DNA of 64,000 nucleotides from Lineus longissimus. Taxonomy: Eukaryota > Nemertea > Pilidiophora > Heteronemertea > Lineidae. The translations under genes and the position numbers were made by a program. Of the stretch, positions 1 through 11,929 are shown piece after piece. The notes under the pieces were generated by a model. It was given only the letters and a program-made list of their open reading frames with translations, did no database searches and was not told the DNA's origin. The stretch lies in the NCBI RefSeq assembly GCF_910592395.1, contig NC_088321.1, positions 7,316,001-7,380,000 of the forward strand, in the 5' to 3' direction. Within the stretch, counting starts at the first letter, position 1. Every line of letters begins with the position of its first letter.

Positions 1-236
1 CGGCTCTATTTCATCAATCTTTGATTGATGGAAAATATTTCATCCAATTTCCCACCATACACGATCAATCTTTTCGGTCAAATTTTTTTCATCCAATTTT
101 GAGGGATCGTGTACAGCGGGCATACGTGTAGGATTGTGATTGCAAGAAGTGTTTATAAAAAATGTTGTGTCTGTTTGACTAAATCATATAAGTGTCAATT
201 TTGATAAAGTATGTTTTTGTTTTTTTTTTACTGCAG

Positions 237-3200
237 GAAGATGATTATCCAGTGATAATTTCAATGGATGGTAACTTTGGGCTTGTGCGGAAAAAGTCGT
301 CTGGTGTCAGTTTTTCCGAGCCGAAGCATGCGGGTCACTTCTTTTCTAATCAGAGTGAGGTTGATGAGTTTGTTCAAAAACATAACGGAAACATGAAGAA
401 AGCTGGCTACGTAAGATCGTGTTAATCAACCTTTCAATTGTCAGCATCATTTTGAATGCCTTAGAAACTTATTCTCAATGTATTTGTTCGTACAATGCGC
501 TTTCAAATAAATTACTGGCACTTAATGTTCTGATTTTATCCATTTTCATGATTCCACTTGTTAAATAGATTATGAAGTTTGCAGTTTTTTTATGTGCCAC
601 ATTTATTTTCATTGTGGTTTAAAATTAGCATTTATTGAATGATAACCATTGTTTTCCATTGTACTGTTATTGCATTTTTAATCTTCAGGCTTGCAGCAAT
701 TTCAAGGGTGGAAATACTTTGAGGACAAATAGTCCATACGAAAAATTGGATGAGACAGCAGTTTTTGGCTCAGCATGTCGTCATGAAGTGCCCGTCATTA
801 TGTTTAGCCTAAAACATGGAGAGAGGTAACGGTTTGATTTGCTGTTTTCCTCAGTCAATATGACTAAGATGTGTTGTATCAAAGTGATATTTCAAAAATA
901 TTGTCATACATGTGACTGTTCGGAAATGTTTTGCATTGTGATTTTCAAGTACGGTTTAGCTGAAAGAGTGTTTGATGTGCAACTATTTTCCCTTTATCTA
1001 ATTGGCGCATAACCGTAGTGTCACGTATAAATGATCATCCTGCCTTGGAGGAGGAATACTCCCTGGAGAAAATCACCTCCAAGTGCAGAGCAAACACTGA
1101 AGAAGAAGATATTTTGACACCAATCCCTATTGACTGTTCAACCTTTAACCTTTAATAACCCAATCACTAAAACTGAAAAGTTGCTGCCTGCTGCACACGC
1201 TGTGGGTTTGTTTTGTTGCAGATAGTTGCTGTAAGAATTTCAGTAAATATTCAGTTGCAGATCATGCCCCTGGCATAGGCCTTCTTATCATATTCATAAT
1301 GATCTAACTAGTTTGGCTGGCATCTATTTCAGTAATCAGTTGCTGCCTTTTTCTGTATGGTGTTTTGATAAAGCTTTATGAAGATACATCTAGTCGCAGA
1401 TCAAAAACCCATTCTTCGATACAATATTTGGATAAGAATTAGCTTCTTGATTTTTGGCTCACCGTAAGGGGAGTCTATATGATAGCGCTGTGTCTGTCGT
1501 CGTCGTCGTATCCTAACAGTGGCACGTTTCTTAACTGCTAGGGCTATGAACTTGAAACTTTGTACACAGAATTCCCTAGGTCAGCTCACCTCTGACACTG
1601 ATTTTCGGTCCGATCTGATTCTCTGTTTGGCCACCAGGGGGCCAAATGTCGATATCTAAAAAGTGTGATATCTCGCTTATTAGTGACTTGTTTTCGATAA
1701 AACTTTTGTTGTAGGTACTCATAGCAAATATACATTTTATATTTTACGGGTTTTTAATTTGACCTTGTTTTCAAGGTCACAGAGGTCATATGGCGTAAAT
1801 TGGCCATTAGAGTGTAAACTATGGCACGTTTCTTAACCACTAAAGCTATGAACTTGAAACTTGGTACATATAACCCCCTATATCACATAGCCTCTGGTGC
1901 TGAATTTTGGTTCGATCTGATTCCTAACTTTGCCACCAGGGGGCCAAAAGTGGAAATCTAAAAAGTGTGATATCTCGCTTATAAGTGACTTGTTTTCGAT
2001 AAAACTTTTGTTGTAGGTACTCATAGCAAATATACATTTTATATTGTACGGGTTTTTAATTTGACTTTGTTTTCAAGGTCACAGAGGTCATATGGCGTAA
2101 ATTGGCCATTAGAGTGTAAACTATGGCACGTTTCTTAACCACTAAAGCTATGAACTTGAAACTTGGTACATATAACCCCCTATATCACATAGCCTCTGGT
2201 GCTGAATTTTGGTTCGATCTGATTCCTAACTTTGGGGCCACCAGGGGGCCAAAAGTGGAAATCTAAAAAGTGTGATATCTCGCTTATTAGTGATTTGTTT
2301 TTGATGAAATGTTTATGGTAGGTTTTCCTAGCAAGGGTATATCACATATCATAGGTGTTTTTAATTTGGCCCTACTTTTCAAGGTCACAGAGGTCAAATG
2401 GCGTAAATTTGCCGTTTGAGTGTAACTGGGGCACGTTTCTTAACCAATAAAGCTATGAACTTGAAATTTGGTGCACCTGATTCCCTACATCATTTAACCT
2501 CTGACACCGAATTTCAGTCTGATCTGATTCTCGACTTGGCCACCAGGGGGCCAAAACTAAAAAAAGTAAAAAGTGCAATATCTCGCTTAATAGTGACTTG
2601 TTTTCGATTCTATTTTAATGGTAGGTACTCAGAGCAAGGATACATCACATATCCTACGGTTTTTGATTTGACCTTATTTTCAAGGTCACAGAGGTCAAAT
2701 GGTGTGAATTGGCCGTTTGTGTGTAACGGTGGCACGTTTCTTAACCACTAAAGCTATGAACTTTAAACCTGGTACACATGACTCCCTAGGTCAGATGACC
2801 TGTGACACTGATTTTCGGTCTGGTCTGATTCTTAACTGGGCCACCAGGGGGCCAAAACAAAAAATTTGAATAATGCCATATCTCGCTTATTACGGATTAG
2901 TTTTTGGTAAAAATGTTATGGTAGATACTCTTAGCAAGGATACGTCACATATGATACGGGTTTTTGATTTGACGTTCTTGTCAAGGTCACAGAGGTCAAA
3001 CGGCTTAAATTGGCCATTTTAGCGTAACTGTGGCACGTTTGTTAACCCCTAAGGCTATGAACTTGAGACTTTGTACAAAGGACCCTCTAGGTCAGCTGAC
3101 CTCTGACCCTGAATTTCAGTCTGGTTTGATTCTCGACTTGGCCACCAGGGGGCCAAAAGTGAAAACCTAGAAAGTGTGATATCTCGCTTATTAGTGATTC

Positions 3201-6200
3201 GTTTTCAATAATATTTTTATGGTAGGTTCTCCTAGCAGGGATACATCACATATCATATGAGATTGGTCGTTTTTAGTGTAACTATGGCACGTTTCTTAAC
3301 CGCTATAGCTATGAACTTGAAATTTGGTGCACATGACTCCCTACGTCATGTCACCTTGGACACCGAATTTCGATCTGATCTGGTACTCAACTTGGCCACC
3401 AAGAGGCCAAAACTAAAATTGGTAAAAAGTGCAATATCTTGTTTATTAGTGACTTGTTTTTGATGATATTCTTATGGTTACCATAATGGTACTTATTCCA
3501 AGCAACGATACATCACATGTCATACCGACTTTGGTTTGACCTATATACTATACATGTACAATGTTTCTTAACCTGGATGAATTCCAAAGCACCAAATATC
3601 TATACGGTGAGCACAATGGCCCCTGGCCGTTTCATTAAGGTTTGCATACAAATTATATCAACTCTTTAACTTGGAATCAAAAGGTGTTCCCATCACAGGC
3701 TAGAGATGGTTGGATCAGCCTGCATTCATGTTAGTTTGACAATTTCCTACCCTAATAATAATCATTGTCCTTTTCAGAGTTCAGGTTCTGGTAGTCTTTT
3801 AGATAGGTTGAAGCTGACAATTCCAATATTTCACTGCTATGGCCACAAGTTACCTAAAGGTAGGTGGTTTCACACAGTATATTTTTTTGGAAAGTGACCA
3901 TCCTTGGTCACTCAGTATGGAAAATCATCCTGGTTAGTTAATATTTCGCATGTATCATAACAAACACACGCTCCACTGTATTTGCATTTGGCTTTGGAAG
4001 GAGTAAGTCAAGTGACATCACCCCAGCTGTGTTGTTTCAGAGTTCATCATTCTTTTACATGTGCAGACTGATTACTGAATGGGCTTTGGATCAACACCTT
4101 CAACTGACACTGCTCTTTGATTTCTTTATAGGTTAAGTACAGTCCTCGGCGAGTTGTTGGTGTTGGGTTAACAGTCGGTGAGACACTGTAATGTCTGTGG
4201 TCCTTTTTGCGGAGTTTCTCGAAGATAACGAAAGAAATGACCCCAGTCACAGGATAGATGTTCTTACTGATGCTATGATCTATTACACAAACAAGAAGGT
4301 CTCAAAGATCGGTATCTTTTAAACAGTTACACAGAGTGGTATTCAGGTGGCGTTGATGGCATTTAGCCTCAATCAGAATGGGAACTTTTAGGCTGTTTTG
4401 TGGTCAGGCCATATCTAATTGGATGCATAACTGTTGACCTTTAGCTTAGCTGATAGTATAAACTTCTTCTTGGCACTGACAAGACAAAGTAATGTGCTTA
4501 TCCTTCTTCATGTAGCAGTATTCAATCACTTTTCAATTGCATTGTTGAGTACTTGATTCCTCAAAATGAAAATTTGTGGTGTTATTTGTATCCTTCTGAA
4601 TACCCAAAAATATCTGTGATCTACCATCAGGTACTACAAGCATGTTATTTAAATTCAAAGTATGTGCTTGGAATATATCTGTTATGATTTCCAGGTCCGT
4701 ATCTGGCGTTAAAGCTGACGAAAGCTGAGGATGTAATGTCAACAACAAAAAAAGGAATTGAAAGCTCTCCTTGATCAACTCAAAGGTATGTGCATTTCTC
4801 TCTTATTCCAGTAGCTGCAACACACTAAACACCAGTTGCAGCATATTACAAGCCTGACTCCTTAGATCAGTTCTCAGCAGTCAATCATCTCGGGATAATT
4901 CAAGCTTGGCATCAGCGAAACATGTAAAAGTTGATAAAGAGGGTCATATCATCTTTTCTCATCCCTGGCAGTTCAATCATTCATGACTGTTAAAGTTCAG
5001 ACTTTGTGTTGTGTTTGTGGATCATTATGATCAACCAAAGATAACATTCAGTAATAGAGAATTTCTTTTTTCCTGGGCTTATGTCTGAAGCCTTGTTTTT
5101 GCCGATGCAGTGATATGCATGCTGATGCAAAATTCATTTTATGAGGGTAACTGTGAGTATTTACCAAGTGCATGCCATTACACAATCCAGACACATTGAA
5201 GCACATTTTCAGTCACAAATAGTAATGGCATGTCTGTGCACTTATTTTGTTCCAATAACAGTGTATCCTTATCTCTTTTAGTGTCAGAAAGTCAGGTAGA
5301 ACTCTGGCTTGCAGAGGCACAGAATCCTGCTAGTTGTCAGCGACTGAGACGAGGTAAGACCCATTATCAATATCATTATCATCATCATCATCATTATTAT
5401 AAGGAAATAGCATCAGTGGGCCAGTAAAAAGTTTGGTGGAAATCGGTGCATAAGTTTGGTTGCAATTTACCCTTTTGCTATAGTATGACTTTTTGTGAAT
5501 TATTTTGTAGCTCCAGTTGCTCACTGGTATCAACAAGGCCAAACAACCAAGGATGAGATATTTCAAAGCACAAGGTCATCAGATTAAAAGTCAGTCCATT
5601 GGCAAACTGGCATCCACTGAGATGAACTATCAAGTGTGGTGGAAATTGGTTTCGTAATTCAAAACTTCCAAAACCGTAACCTCTGCAAATATACTTAAAT
5701 TTCAGATCTGTCCAGCAAGGCCAGTATCTTACATTCTGTCAACAAACACAGTGTTGAGAGGGCTGCATCTTGAAATGGTAAAGAAATAATTATGCCAGTA
5801 CATAGACTAGAAACATCCATTTAACCTTTTTGTTGTCTCGCCAGTTGATGAGGCGATAAACTAGTGCATTGTCTGTTGTTTTCTTTATCTTATATCATAA
5901 ACAGTGGCAAGTTTGCAGGGAATCACTTCCCTTCTGAATGTTGTAATAAACACAAAGACTGATGACCTTTGACTGGAAATCTAATTTCAAAGATGGGACT
6001 CTTGGTGTTATTTTACATTGTTAGCTTTGGACCCCATGTTGAATTCCTGGTCCTGAGTGATGAAAATTCAGCTGGTTCAATTTTGGCTTTCATTTCAATG
6101 TCCATTCTTCAATCTATAGATGAATTTATAGAATTAATCTCGAATCCTTCATACCCTCACAGTACAGATGGCCAGGCTATTGCAATTAAACTGCAGAAAA

Positions 6201-6777
6201 ACATCAACAGAACCAATCGGCATATTAAGAAGATGGCGGAAATCTTCAACACAAAGGACATGGATGAGAGTTTACCAGAGTCACTTGTTTACGAAGATGC
6301 GTTGAAGGGACATTACTTAGGCAGGAAGAAGCACCAATTGTAGGTCCTAATGATAGTGTGCCATTCTACCTTAAAGAACAAGCTGTTGACTTGTTTTGCC
6401 ACCACTCCCGAGTTTTTGAGGAATGGTGCTTGTTGTTGGAGAAGATGGTCAATGTTGACCGCGTCTTTCGGAAGCAACACCAAGTTTTGTTGGCCTGTGC
6501 AACATCGGATTATCTCTCACAGGGCCAGATGGCAATGGTAGTTGCTGAGGCAATTTCTAAAGAAGAACTTCACAATGAATTATATGAGGCATGCAAGGGC
6601 AATGTGGAATTGCCATTTCCTGAGCAGACATTTATTGCATCTGTCATTAACAATCATCAAAGCATCACCACTAGTGAACTTGGCCTTCCTGAGGAAGAGG
6701 TCAGTGACTTCCTTGAAAGGGTGCAGTGTTTGGAGGAAGAGCAGGAGCAGCATGGTGATGATGGGGACGGATCATGA
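237..6777 (+). pseudogene. Decayed, intron-containing KDZ-superfamily transposase
   Basis: KDZ (Kyakuja-Dileera-Zisupton) proteins are transposases of large DNA transposons. Exons readable here: 237-410, with the motif SMDGNFGLVRKKSSG; 689-825, with DETAVFGSACRHEVP and KHGER; 3778-3859, with IPIFHCYGHK; about 4132-4310, with YSPRRVVGVGL, LWSFLRSFSKITKEMTP and SHRIDVLTDA; short exons near 4695-4780, 5288-5354 and 5512-5574; and a long last exon about 6120-6777 ending in an acidic Glu/Asp/Gln-rich tail. These blocks occur in KDZ order and most exons have consensus splice sites. The N-terminal part, including any CxC domain, would lie before the window. The copy is broken: an in-frame TAA at 4189-4191 replaces the residue expected before the LWS motif, a one-base deletion near 4240 shifts frame inside the same exon, and another frameshift falls at about 6300-6345. 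Expected segments between 825 and 3778 are not found. Family recognition is firm; exact exon ends in the middle are approximate. Confidence 0.8.
1456..3612. repeat. Seven-copy ~300-bp tandem array with recurring CTCF-like and AGGTCA-DR3 words
   Basis: Units start with GGCACGTTTCTTAACC-like sequence at 1521, 1823, 2125, 2430, 2731, 3032 and 3286, giving spacings of 302, 302, 305, 301, 301 and 254 bp. Most units carry CCACCAGGGGGCC followed about 140 bp later by AGGTCACAGAGGTCA. The last units are more diverged, and the sixth lacks the AGGTCA pair through a deletion of about 50 bp. The array lies in an intron of the KDZ gene. GCTCACCGTA at 1457 and its complement TACGGTGAGC at 3603 bracket it, so it may be the internal array of a non-autonomous transposon; a 10-bp match alone is weak support for that. 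Open frames across it, such as 2416-2751, are by-products of the repeat. Confidence 0.9.
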
Positions 6778-6896
6778 GATTATAAGACGGATCAAGTGCA
6801 GTTCAGGAGAGTGATTACTTGGATCTGATTGATTTGTAGCTACAATTTTTGAGGTCTTCATGTTTAAGGTAAAAAAAAATGTATATAAGGTAAAAT

Positions 6897-7307
6897 GGGG
6901 TATTTGCAGCCCAGGTCTAATTGTAGCCCCTGGCAATGTTTTTTTATTCATATTCCGGTAACCGTGGAATTATTCAGCCAACACAAGCATGGATATGAAA
7001 GAGGTGACTCTTGAGTATCACAACATAAATAGTTTTGGATTATGCGACATGTTATGTAAGAGCTTTGGCTATAAGAAGTAAACAAATCAGACACATGCAC
7101 AAAAAAAGTTGGGATCGAACTTTTTACAGGTCTGAATTTTCCACACTTACAGAGCATTGATATATTTGAAACTTGGTTCAGGTGATCAGTGTTGAGTGTA
7201 GAGAATGTTGTATGCGGCATTTATTGTCATTATTACAGGTAAATTTTCAGAGACACTTCTGACCAAGGTGTATTTGTAGCCCTTTGGTTCGGGGTATTTG
7301 TAGCCCC
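6897..7307. repeat. Segment bracketed by direct GTATTTGTAGCCC repeats
   Basis: GGGGTATTTGCAGCCC at 6897-6912 recurs as GTATTTGTAGCCC at 7270-7282 and GGGGTATTTGTAGCCCC at 7291-7307, with a further TTGTAGCCCC at 6921. The roughly 380 bp between them hold no convincing gene. It may be a small non-autonomous element or a decayed fragment lying just after the KDZ gene. No target-site duplication was found. Confidence 0.5.
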
Positions 7308-7979
7308 ATACAAATAGCTCAATATATCCTGTCATAAATCATGAAAATGCTAGGTTTTTTTATTTTCATACCCGAATTATATTATTTGATCATAAATTTA
7401 TCCAAATTAGATACAATGTTAACCCTTCACGTATCAACAATGATACATTTGAGGTTCCATACTAGTTAATCTGAAATGTTTTTCGAAATAATGTTAATAT
7501 TTTCAAAGTTGTCTCTAGTTAAAGCCACACCATTGACTAGATGGCAGCTCATTTCTCATGGTACTTGTACATTGTATTACGATTTAGTGGTGCCAGCTAT
7601 AATTGGGGTTGATACATGACTCATAACTGAAACTAAAGTTTTTAATGGCGCATGACAAGACCGTCAGCCAATTCAGAATGTCACAAGCTGTTGTCTGACA
7701 CAAGGTGTAATGTACAACAGAGGTGATAAATAGAACTTTTACCCCAGTTTAAAATCAGTCTGATTTGAGACGATTAAAATTATTGGTAAATGATTGCATC
7801 GAAAAATCACTTGCATGTTCAATAAATATTGTTTTATTCCAGCAAAATCTCGTCGTCAACCTAGATTTTAATAATATTGAAAGCTTAAATTAAAATGTAT
7901 AAGTAAAAAGTATAAATGGCAACTGCTTAATTGATTGATTCCTCCCTTTCCTAGAGGGTCGGTCCCTCCCTTCTCCTAG

Positions 7980-10900
7980 GACAGAAAAGAAAAAGAGGTT
8001 ACGAAAGAACAAACAGATGAGAAAAAAGGCTCAATTAGTTGAAGTAAGAATCAATGATTTTTTTGAGGGAACTTATTCCTTTCCTTGTCCTTACTTGTAT
8101 TCCCCTTTACTCTCATACAGTGATGCTTAATTTCTTTGACTAGATTATACCACCAATCGCTTTTGTTTCAATGCCAATTCTTTTAATCGATGGAGGTTTA
8201 TTCAGTTGAACAAGAGATCCAGTTATGGTAGTGGTAGGTCATGGTAATCAATCTTTTTGTCTTTTTGCACTACAGGATCAAGTTGCTAGCTGTTCTTTTC
8301 AAGATGGCAGCCTTCTGGACAATGAAAGTACTCGGAAACCTATTGTGAGTATCTGTATTTTCAAAAGCTAGTAAATGTTGTGGCCATACTCTGCTGCTAA
8401 GGTTTTTTTTAAATCAGGTTAGATTTATAAATTTTCAAATGAATGAAGGAACCACTAATGTAGATCTTTATTATAGTAAAAAAAACCCTAAAATTCAGAA
8501 TTTTTTGTGCACATTGAAACATGGAAAACATGGATTGCAAAGATTTCCGAAAGGTGTGGATTTCCTTATGCTCTGTTGACCTACCAAACTCAATTAGTCA
8601 GTTCATCAAAAGTGTTGACATGATATATGAATTAATAAGAGCATGTTGATATATGCTTTTAGGCACCTGTTGCTGATTCTTCTCATCAGGATGACTGCAG
8701 ACAAGATACTGAAACACAGGAACAGTTAAATGTAAGTGTAAATTTCTTAGAATGAAAGACTTGGTAATAATCAGGGGCCTGATTCACAAAGCACTCTTAG
8801 ATTTCCGATCTTAGATCACTCTAAGAGCACTCATAGGGTGAACTTACGTGAAAGGTTAGGGAACCCTAAGTGTTATTCATGAAGCTATCTAAGAATTATC
8901 TAAGCAATTGCTTACGCAAAGTGAATGAATAAGTCCTGAGTGAACACACGTAGCTTGCTATAGCAAACTTTAAAACGTCTCTCGTAATGAAAGGGTAAGG
9001 TATTTTAGCTCATTGCATTGCATGTTTATACACAATCGTGACAGATGGCCTAAGGGTTTGCATGGCAGTACAGAAGACTTCTACGTGGCATTCCAACGGC
9101 GTTTCCCAATTACAATGGCCTAAAAACGACCTAGAAAAACCAATTTCTCTCCGAAAGAAATAGACAAACTCACTGACCTGGTGCAACAGCATAACGAAGT
9201 GATTTCAAGCAAATTCAGATTTGGTTACTTTGTGTTACATGAACTTTGGTGTGTTATGAAACTTAAAATACCGCGCGCCCAGGGAGCACAGGGAGAGCAG
9301 ACTTGAGAGTGACGCCGAGAAAGCAGAACGTGATTGAGAGCAAACGAAAAAGCTCGCAACGTTGAGACGGAGCCCCGGAGTTAGGCTGGGTACAAGGAAG
9401 CCAGCTCAGTGCTGAGGCCGAGTGCCGCCAACGGTTGAAACGAAATAGTATGCTGTACGAGAAAGAATGGTTCGGGAGTGTCACGAGACGTCCACGAGGG
9501 AACCGAATGTAGCTGCACGTGCACGAATGATTCTGGAATCTACGAGGCGTGTCTAGCCTGTATACTGATGTTACTCAATATTCTGAACTTAGTGCCGAAA
9601 TCTAGCTAGTATCGAAGTCTGCTCCCTTTCGCGAAACGCAATAATGTCGACACGCGCTGAAACTCATTCTGAAGTGACTCTTGAATAGAATTCCTGTACA
9701 TATTTTGTATCAAACTTATATTTTTTTACACTTAAAACCAGTCTTGTTCAGTTTCTTCATTCACAGAAGTGTCGCATCTTGCATAGAACCAACAACCCAC
9801 TTGAACTCACAGGGGGAGTTCGTAACAATTACAAGAAGATATGTTCTATTGCACCATGCATCCGGACGAGAGAAGGAGTGGAAGGACTTGAAGCAAAAGG
9901 CAAAAAAAAGGGGTATGACGAAATGAAAAAGAGGCAGGTGACAGGAAATGTTCCATTTTCTGATGACGGCGAGAATGGTGGTGATGAGAATGCTAATGGT
10001 TTAAACGATACAGAAGAAAAAATCATTGGCTTGCTGAGTGTAGATCTTGTGTGTGGCCTTGAAGGTGGGGTAGATACTGCGGGTAAAAATGCTACTACCG
10101 AAAACACAGGGAAAATACGTAAAGTAAGTAAGCGTGTTCATACATACGTCAATAGGCCTATGAAAAGGCTTTGGCTATTCTTTATCATTACCAAGAGCAA
10201 TAAATGGTCTGGCTCTGAAGGCTAGCTAAATATTTTTTTCCGAGAATATGAGGGCGGCGTGAATTTGATATGTTGCTTGGTTCATCATGGGGGAGGGAGT
10301 TGGGTCCGCCCGATAAAAAATACTAACATTAAGTTTGACATGTGTTGATTATTCTGCGTCGCTCGCTGTAGAAACTCTCAATAATACGTTCCTGGGCATC
10401 CGGCTGAGGGAATGAAACGAATTGCTGTGCCTTTCTCACCAGTGCCGAAAACAACCCTTGAGACATTAAGTTGGCTGATGTGACTGGCATCACCGTTACA
10501 TCACCGATACATCCTGTACCGTTTGAACAAATCGACATCGTCATATTCATCAAGAGGGTGCAACCGATCCCGAAAACCCGTTCCCGACGGAGAGGTCGTC
10601 TGACGTCTTCTTCAGCAAATATTACAGCCGCCATTCTAGCGCGCGTTGCCTTACCAAATGCCCTAAGTGTACACTAAGATGGGTCCGGTACCTCACGTAG
10701 AGTTACGATTACACTATGTATTTGCGTAATTTTAAGGGTCTTTTGTGAATACCACTTAACTCCTTAAGTGTTATCTAAGGGTATGTTACGGGCCCGTAAG
10801 TCCTTAAGAGTGCTTTGTGAATCAGGCCCCAGGACAGAGATGTCCTTGACATAACGGTTTATGAACTGTATGAAAATCTGAACAATTGCCAAACATTATT

Positions 10901-11923
10901 ACATCTACAAACTAATGACGATGATCGCATTTTCAGGGAGCTGTAGTGTCAACAAGTTCACCAAATAAGAGTCATTGTGCTGCTAGCGCATATACACAAG
11001 CATGGATATCAAAATTTGCCGTAAGTACATGTATTTTTATCAAGAAAGCATGTAACTAGATGAAATTCAATTTGAGGTCGTTAGAGTAAATAACAACTTA
11101 AAGTGGTGTATGTCTCCTTCAATAACTAAGATGATGGCATTGACGAGTTCGACGCCAATAATAGATGCAATGATGATGAGGTTTTGCTGTTCAAACAAAT
11201 TTGTTGTGGCATTTAGTACATGAAATATGGTATTTAAATCCCGAAAAACATAGAGGCCAAATGAAACATTTGGTGAAGACAACGATCAAAGTTCTGGCTA
11301 AGTTATGTATGACATGAACACAATTGTTCTCATGAGTATCTTCTTTTATTACAGTCACACGGTGCGCCTACTGGTAGTTCAACTCTTACAAAAGAAGCCA
11401 TAACTGTTCAAACAAGGAAGTTATGTCTGCAAAGTTCCACAGAGAGAAGGTCACCAGAAAAATGTCCGTCACAAGAAGTAAGTTCACAGAGTTGGCCTTG
11501 TTAAAAAAAACTTGAGTTTAAACACAGCGTTATAACAACTTCCCACAAATCAGTATAGATTCAAATGCAAGATGCATTTATTACTATTTGCACATCATCA
11601 GGCTGGACCAGTTACAGTGCTGTGGCCTAAGTGGGGATTAGCAGGTTGAAACCTCACCATACAGGAGCACCCCTAATACTTTACATGTATGTCTGCTTTG
11701 GGCAATGCTAGAGAGATTTTGGACACTGGTTGAGCAGAGCCTGGGTGTTGTGGTTACAGCTGCTCCTTTGCCTTTTCAGAGTTCCAAATTAAGACATCTG
11801 AGAAGTGACTACGAAAAGCTTGAAGACAAGTGTGAATGGCTAAAAGATGAACTTGTGAAGACAGACAGGCGCTATAAATACTTTTATGACATCATAAGAA
11901 TGACCAAGACAACACAGATATAG
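7980..11923 (+). CDS. Unrecognised multi-exon gene of phase-0 exons with a C-terminal coiled coil
   Basis: Six exons join in frame with consensus GT/AG sites: about 7980-8043, 8276-8344 (69 nt), 8663-8731 (69 nt), 10937-11020 (84 nt), 11355-11477 (123 nt) and 11780-11923 with stop TAG. All internal junctions are phase 0. The first listed exon encodes a Lys/Arg-rich, NLS-like stretch (EKKKRLRKNKQMRKK). It has an in-frame ATG at 8017, but a strong polypyrimidine tract before 7980 suggests a splice acceptor, so exons may exist further upstream. From that ATG the product is 171 residues: Ser/Thr/Gln-rich low-complexity sequence, then a heptad-like charged helix (LRSDYEKLEDKCEWLKDELV) in the last 47 residues. 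I do not recognise a family. It follows the KDZ transposase on the same strand and could be a second gene of that transposon or a host gene. Confidence 0.6.
9130..10225 (+). pseudogene. Harbinger Myb/SANT-like DNA-binding protein, interrupted
   Basis: The N-terminal piece at 9130-9216 reads NFSPKEIDKLTDLVQQHNEV, which fits the first helix of the Myb/SANT-like domain of Harbinger accessory proteins. The C-terminal piece resumes near 9850 with EKEWKDLKQKAKKRGM, the matching W-DLK-KAK segment, and continues in another frame into an acidic Asp/Glu/Gly-rich stretch to 10225. Between them lie about 600 bp of unrelated sequence, so the gene is split as well as frameshifted at about 9925. The partner transposase lies convergently to the right. 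In intact elements this protein binds DNA and assists the transposase. Confidence 0.65.
9252..9827. mobile_element. Possible solo LTR inside the Harbinger Myb gene
   Basis: The sequence separating the two halves of the Myb-like gene starts TGTTATGAA and ends TTCGTAACA, a short TG...CA inverted terminus as expected of an LTR, and is 576 bp long. It contains no retroelement coding sequence. The adjacent 5-bp flanks do not match, so no target-site duplication supports it. The interruption itself is well supported; its nature as an LTR is inference. Confidence 0.35.
10329..10634 (-). pseudogene. N-terminal remnant of a HARBI1-like transposase
   Basis: Reading leftwards from 10634, the frame opens MAAVIFAEEDVRRPLRRERV. 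After a frameshift it continues as FRDRLHPLDEYDDVDLFKRY, the conserved N-terminal signature of Harbinger transposases (RERVFRDR-PLD-Y-D-ELF-RYR). Further frameshifts follow, and the catalytic DDE region is absent. It is the transposase remnant of the element at 8774-10830. Confidence 0.7.
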
Positions 11924-11929
11924 TATATC

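Larger units (their letters stand above)
8774..10830. mobile_element. Harbinger-type DNA transposon, decayed, with terminal inverted repeats
   Basis: The ends are perfect 26-bp inverted repeats beginning GGGGCCTGATTCACAAAGCA, with further inverted CTTAAG-rich subterminal words. The 2.06-kb element sits in the intron between the third and fourth listed exons of the gene at 7980-11923. It carries remnants of both proteins typical of Harbinger elements: a Myb/SANT-like protein on the plus strand and a HARBI1-like transposase on the minus strand. No clear 3-bp target-site duplication is seen at the flanks. It is too decayed to move on its own. Confidence 0.85.

Noticed and set aside
2416-3463. 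Open frames 2416-2751 and 3257-3463 that resemble each other
   Set aside because: They are the same frame through units of the ~300-bp tandem array; the similarity comes from the repeat, not from a gene family.
5230-5427. His/Tyr-rich peptide frame ending in HYQYHYHHHHHYYK
   Set aside because: It comes from a short ATC/ATT microsatellite just after a KDZ exon donor site.
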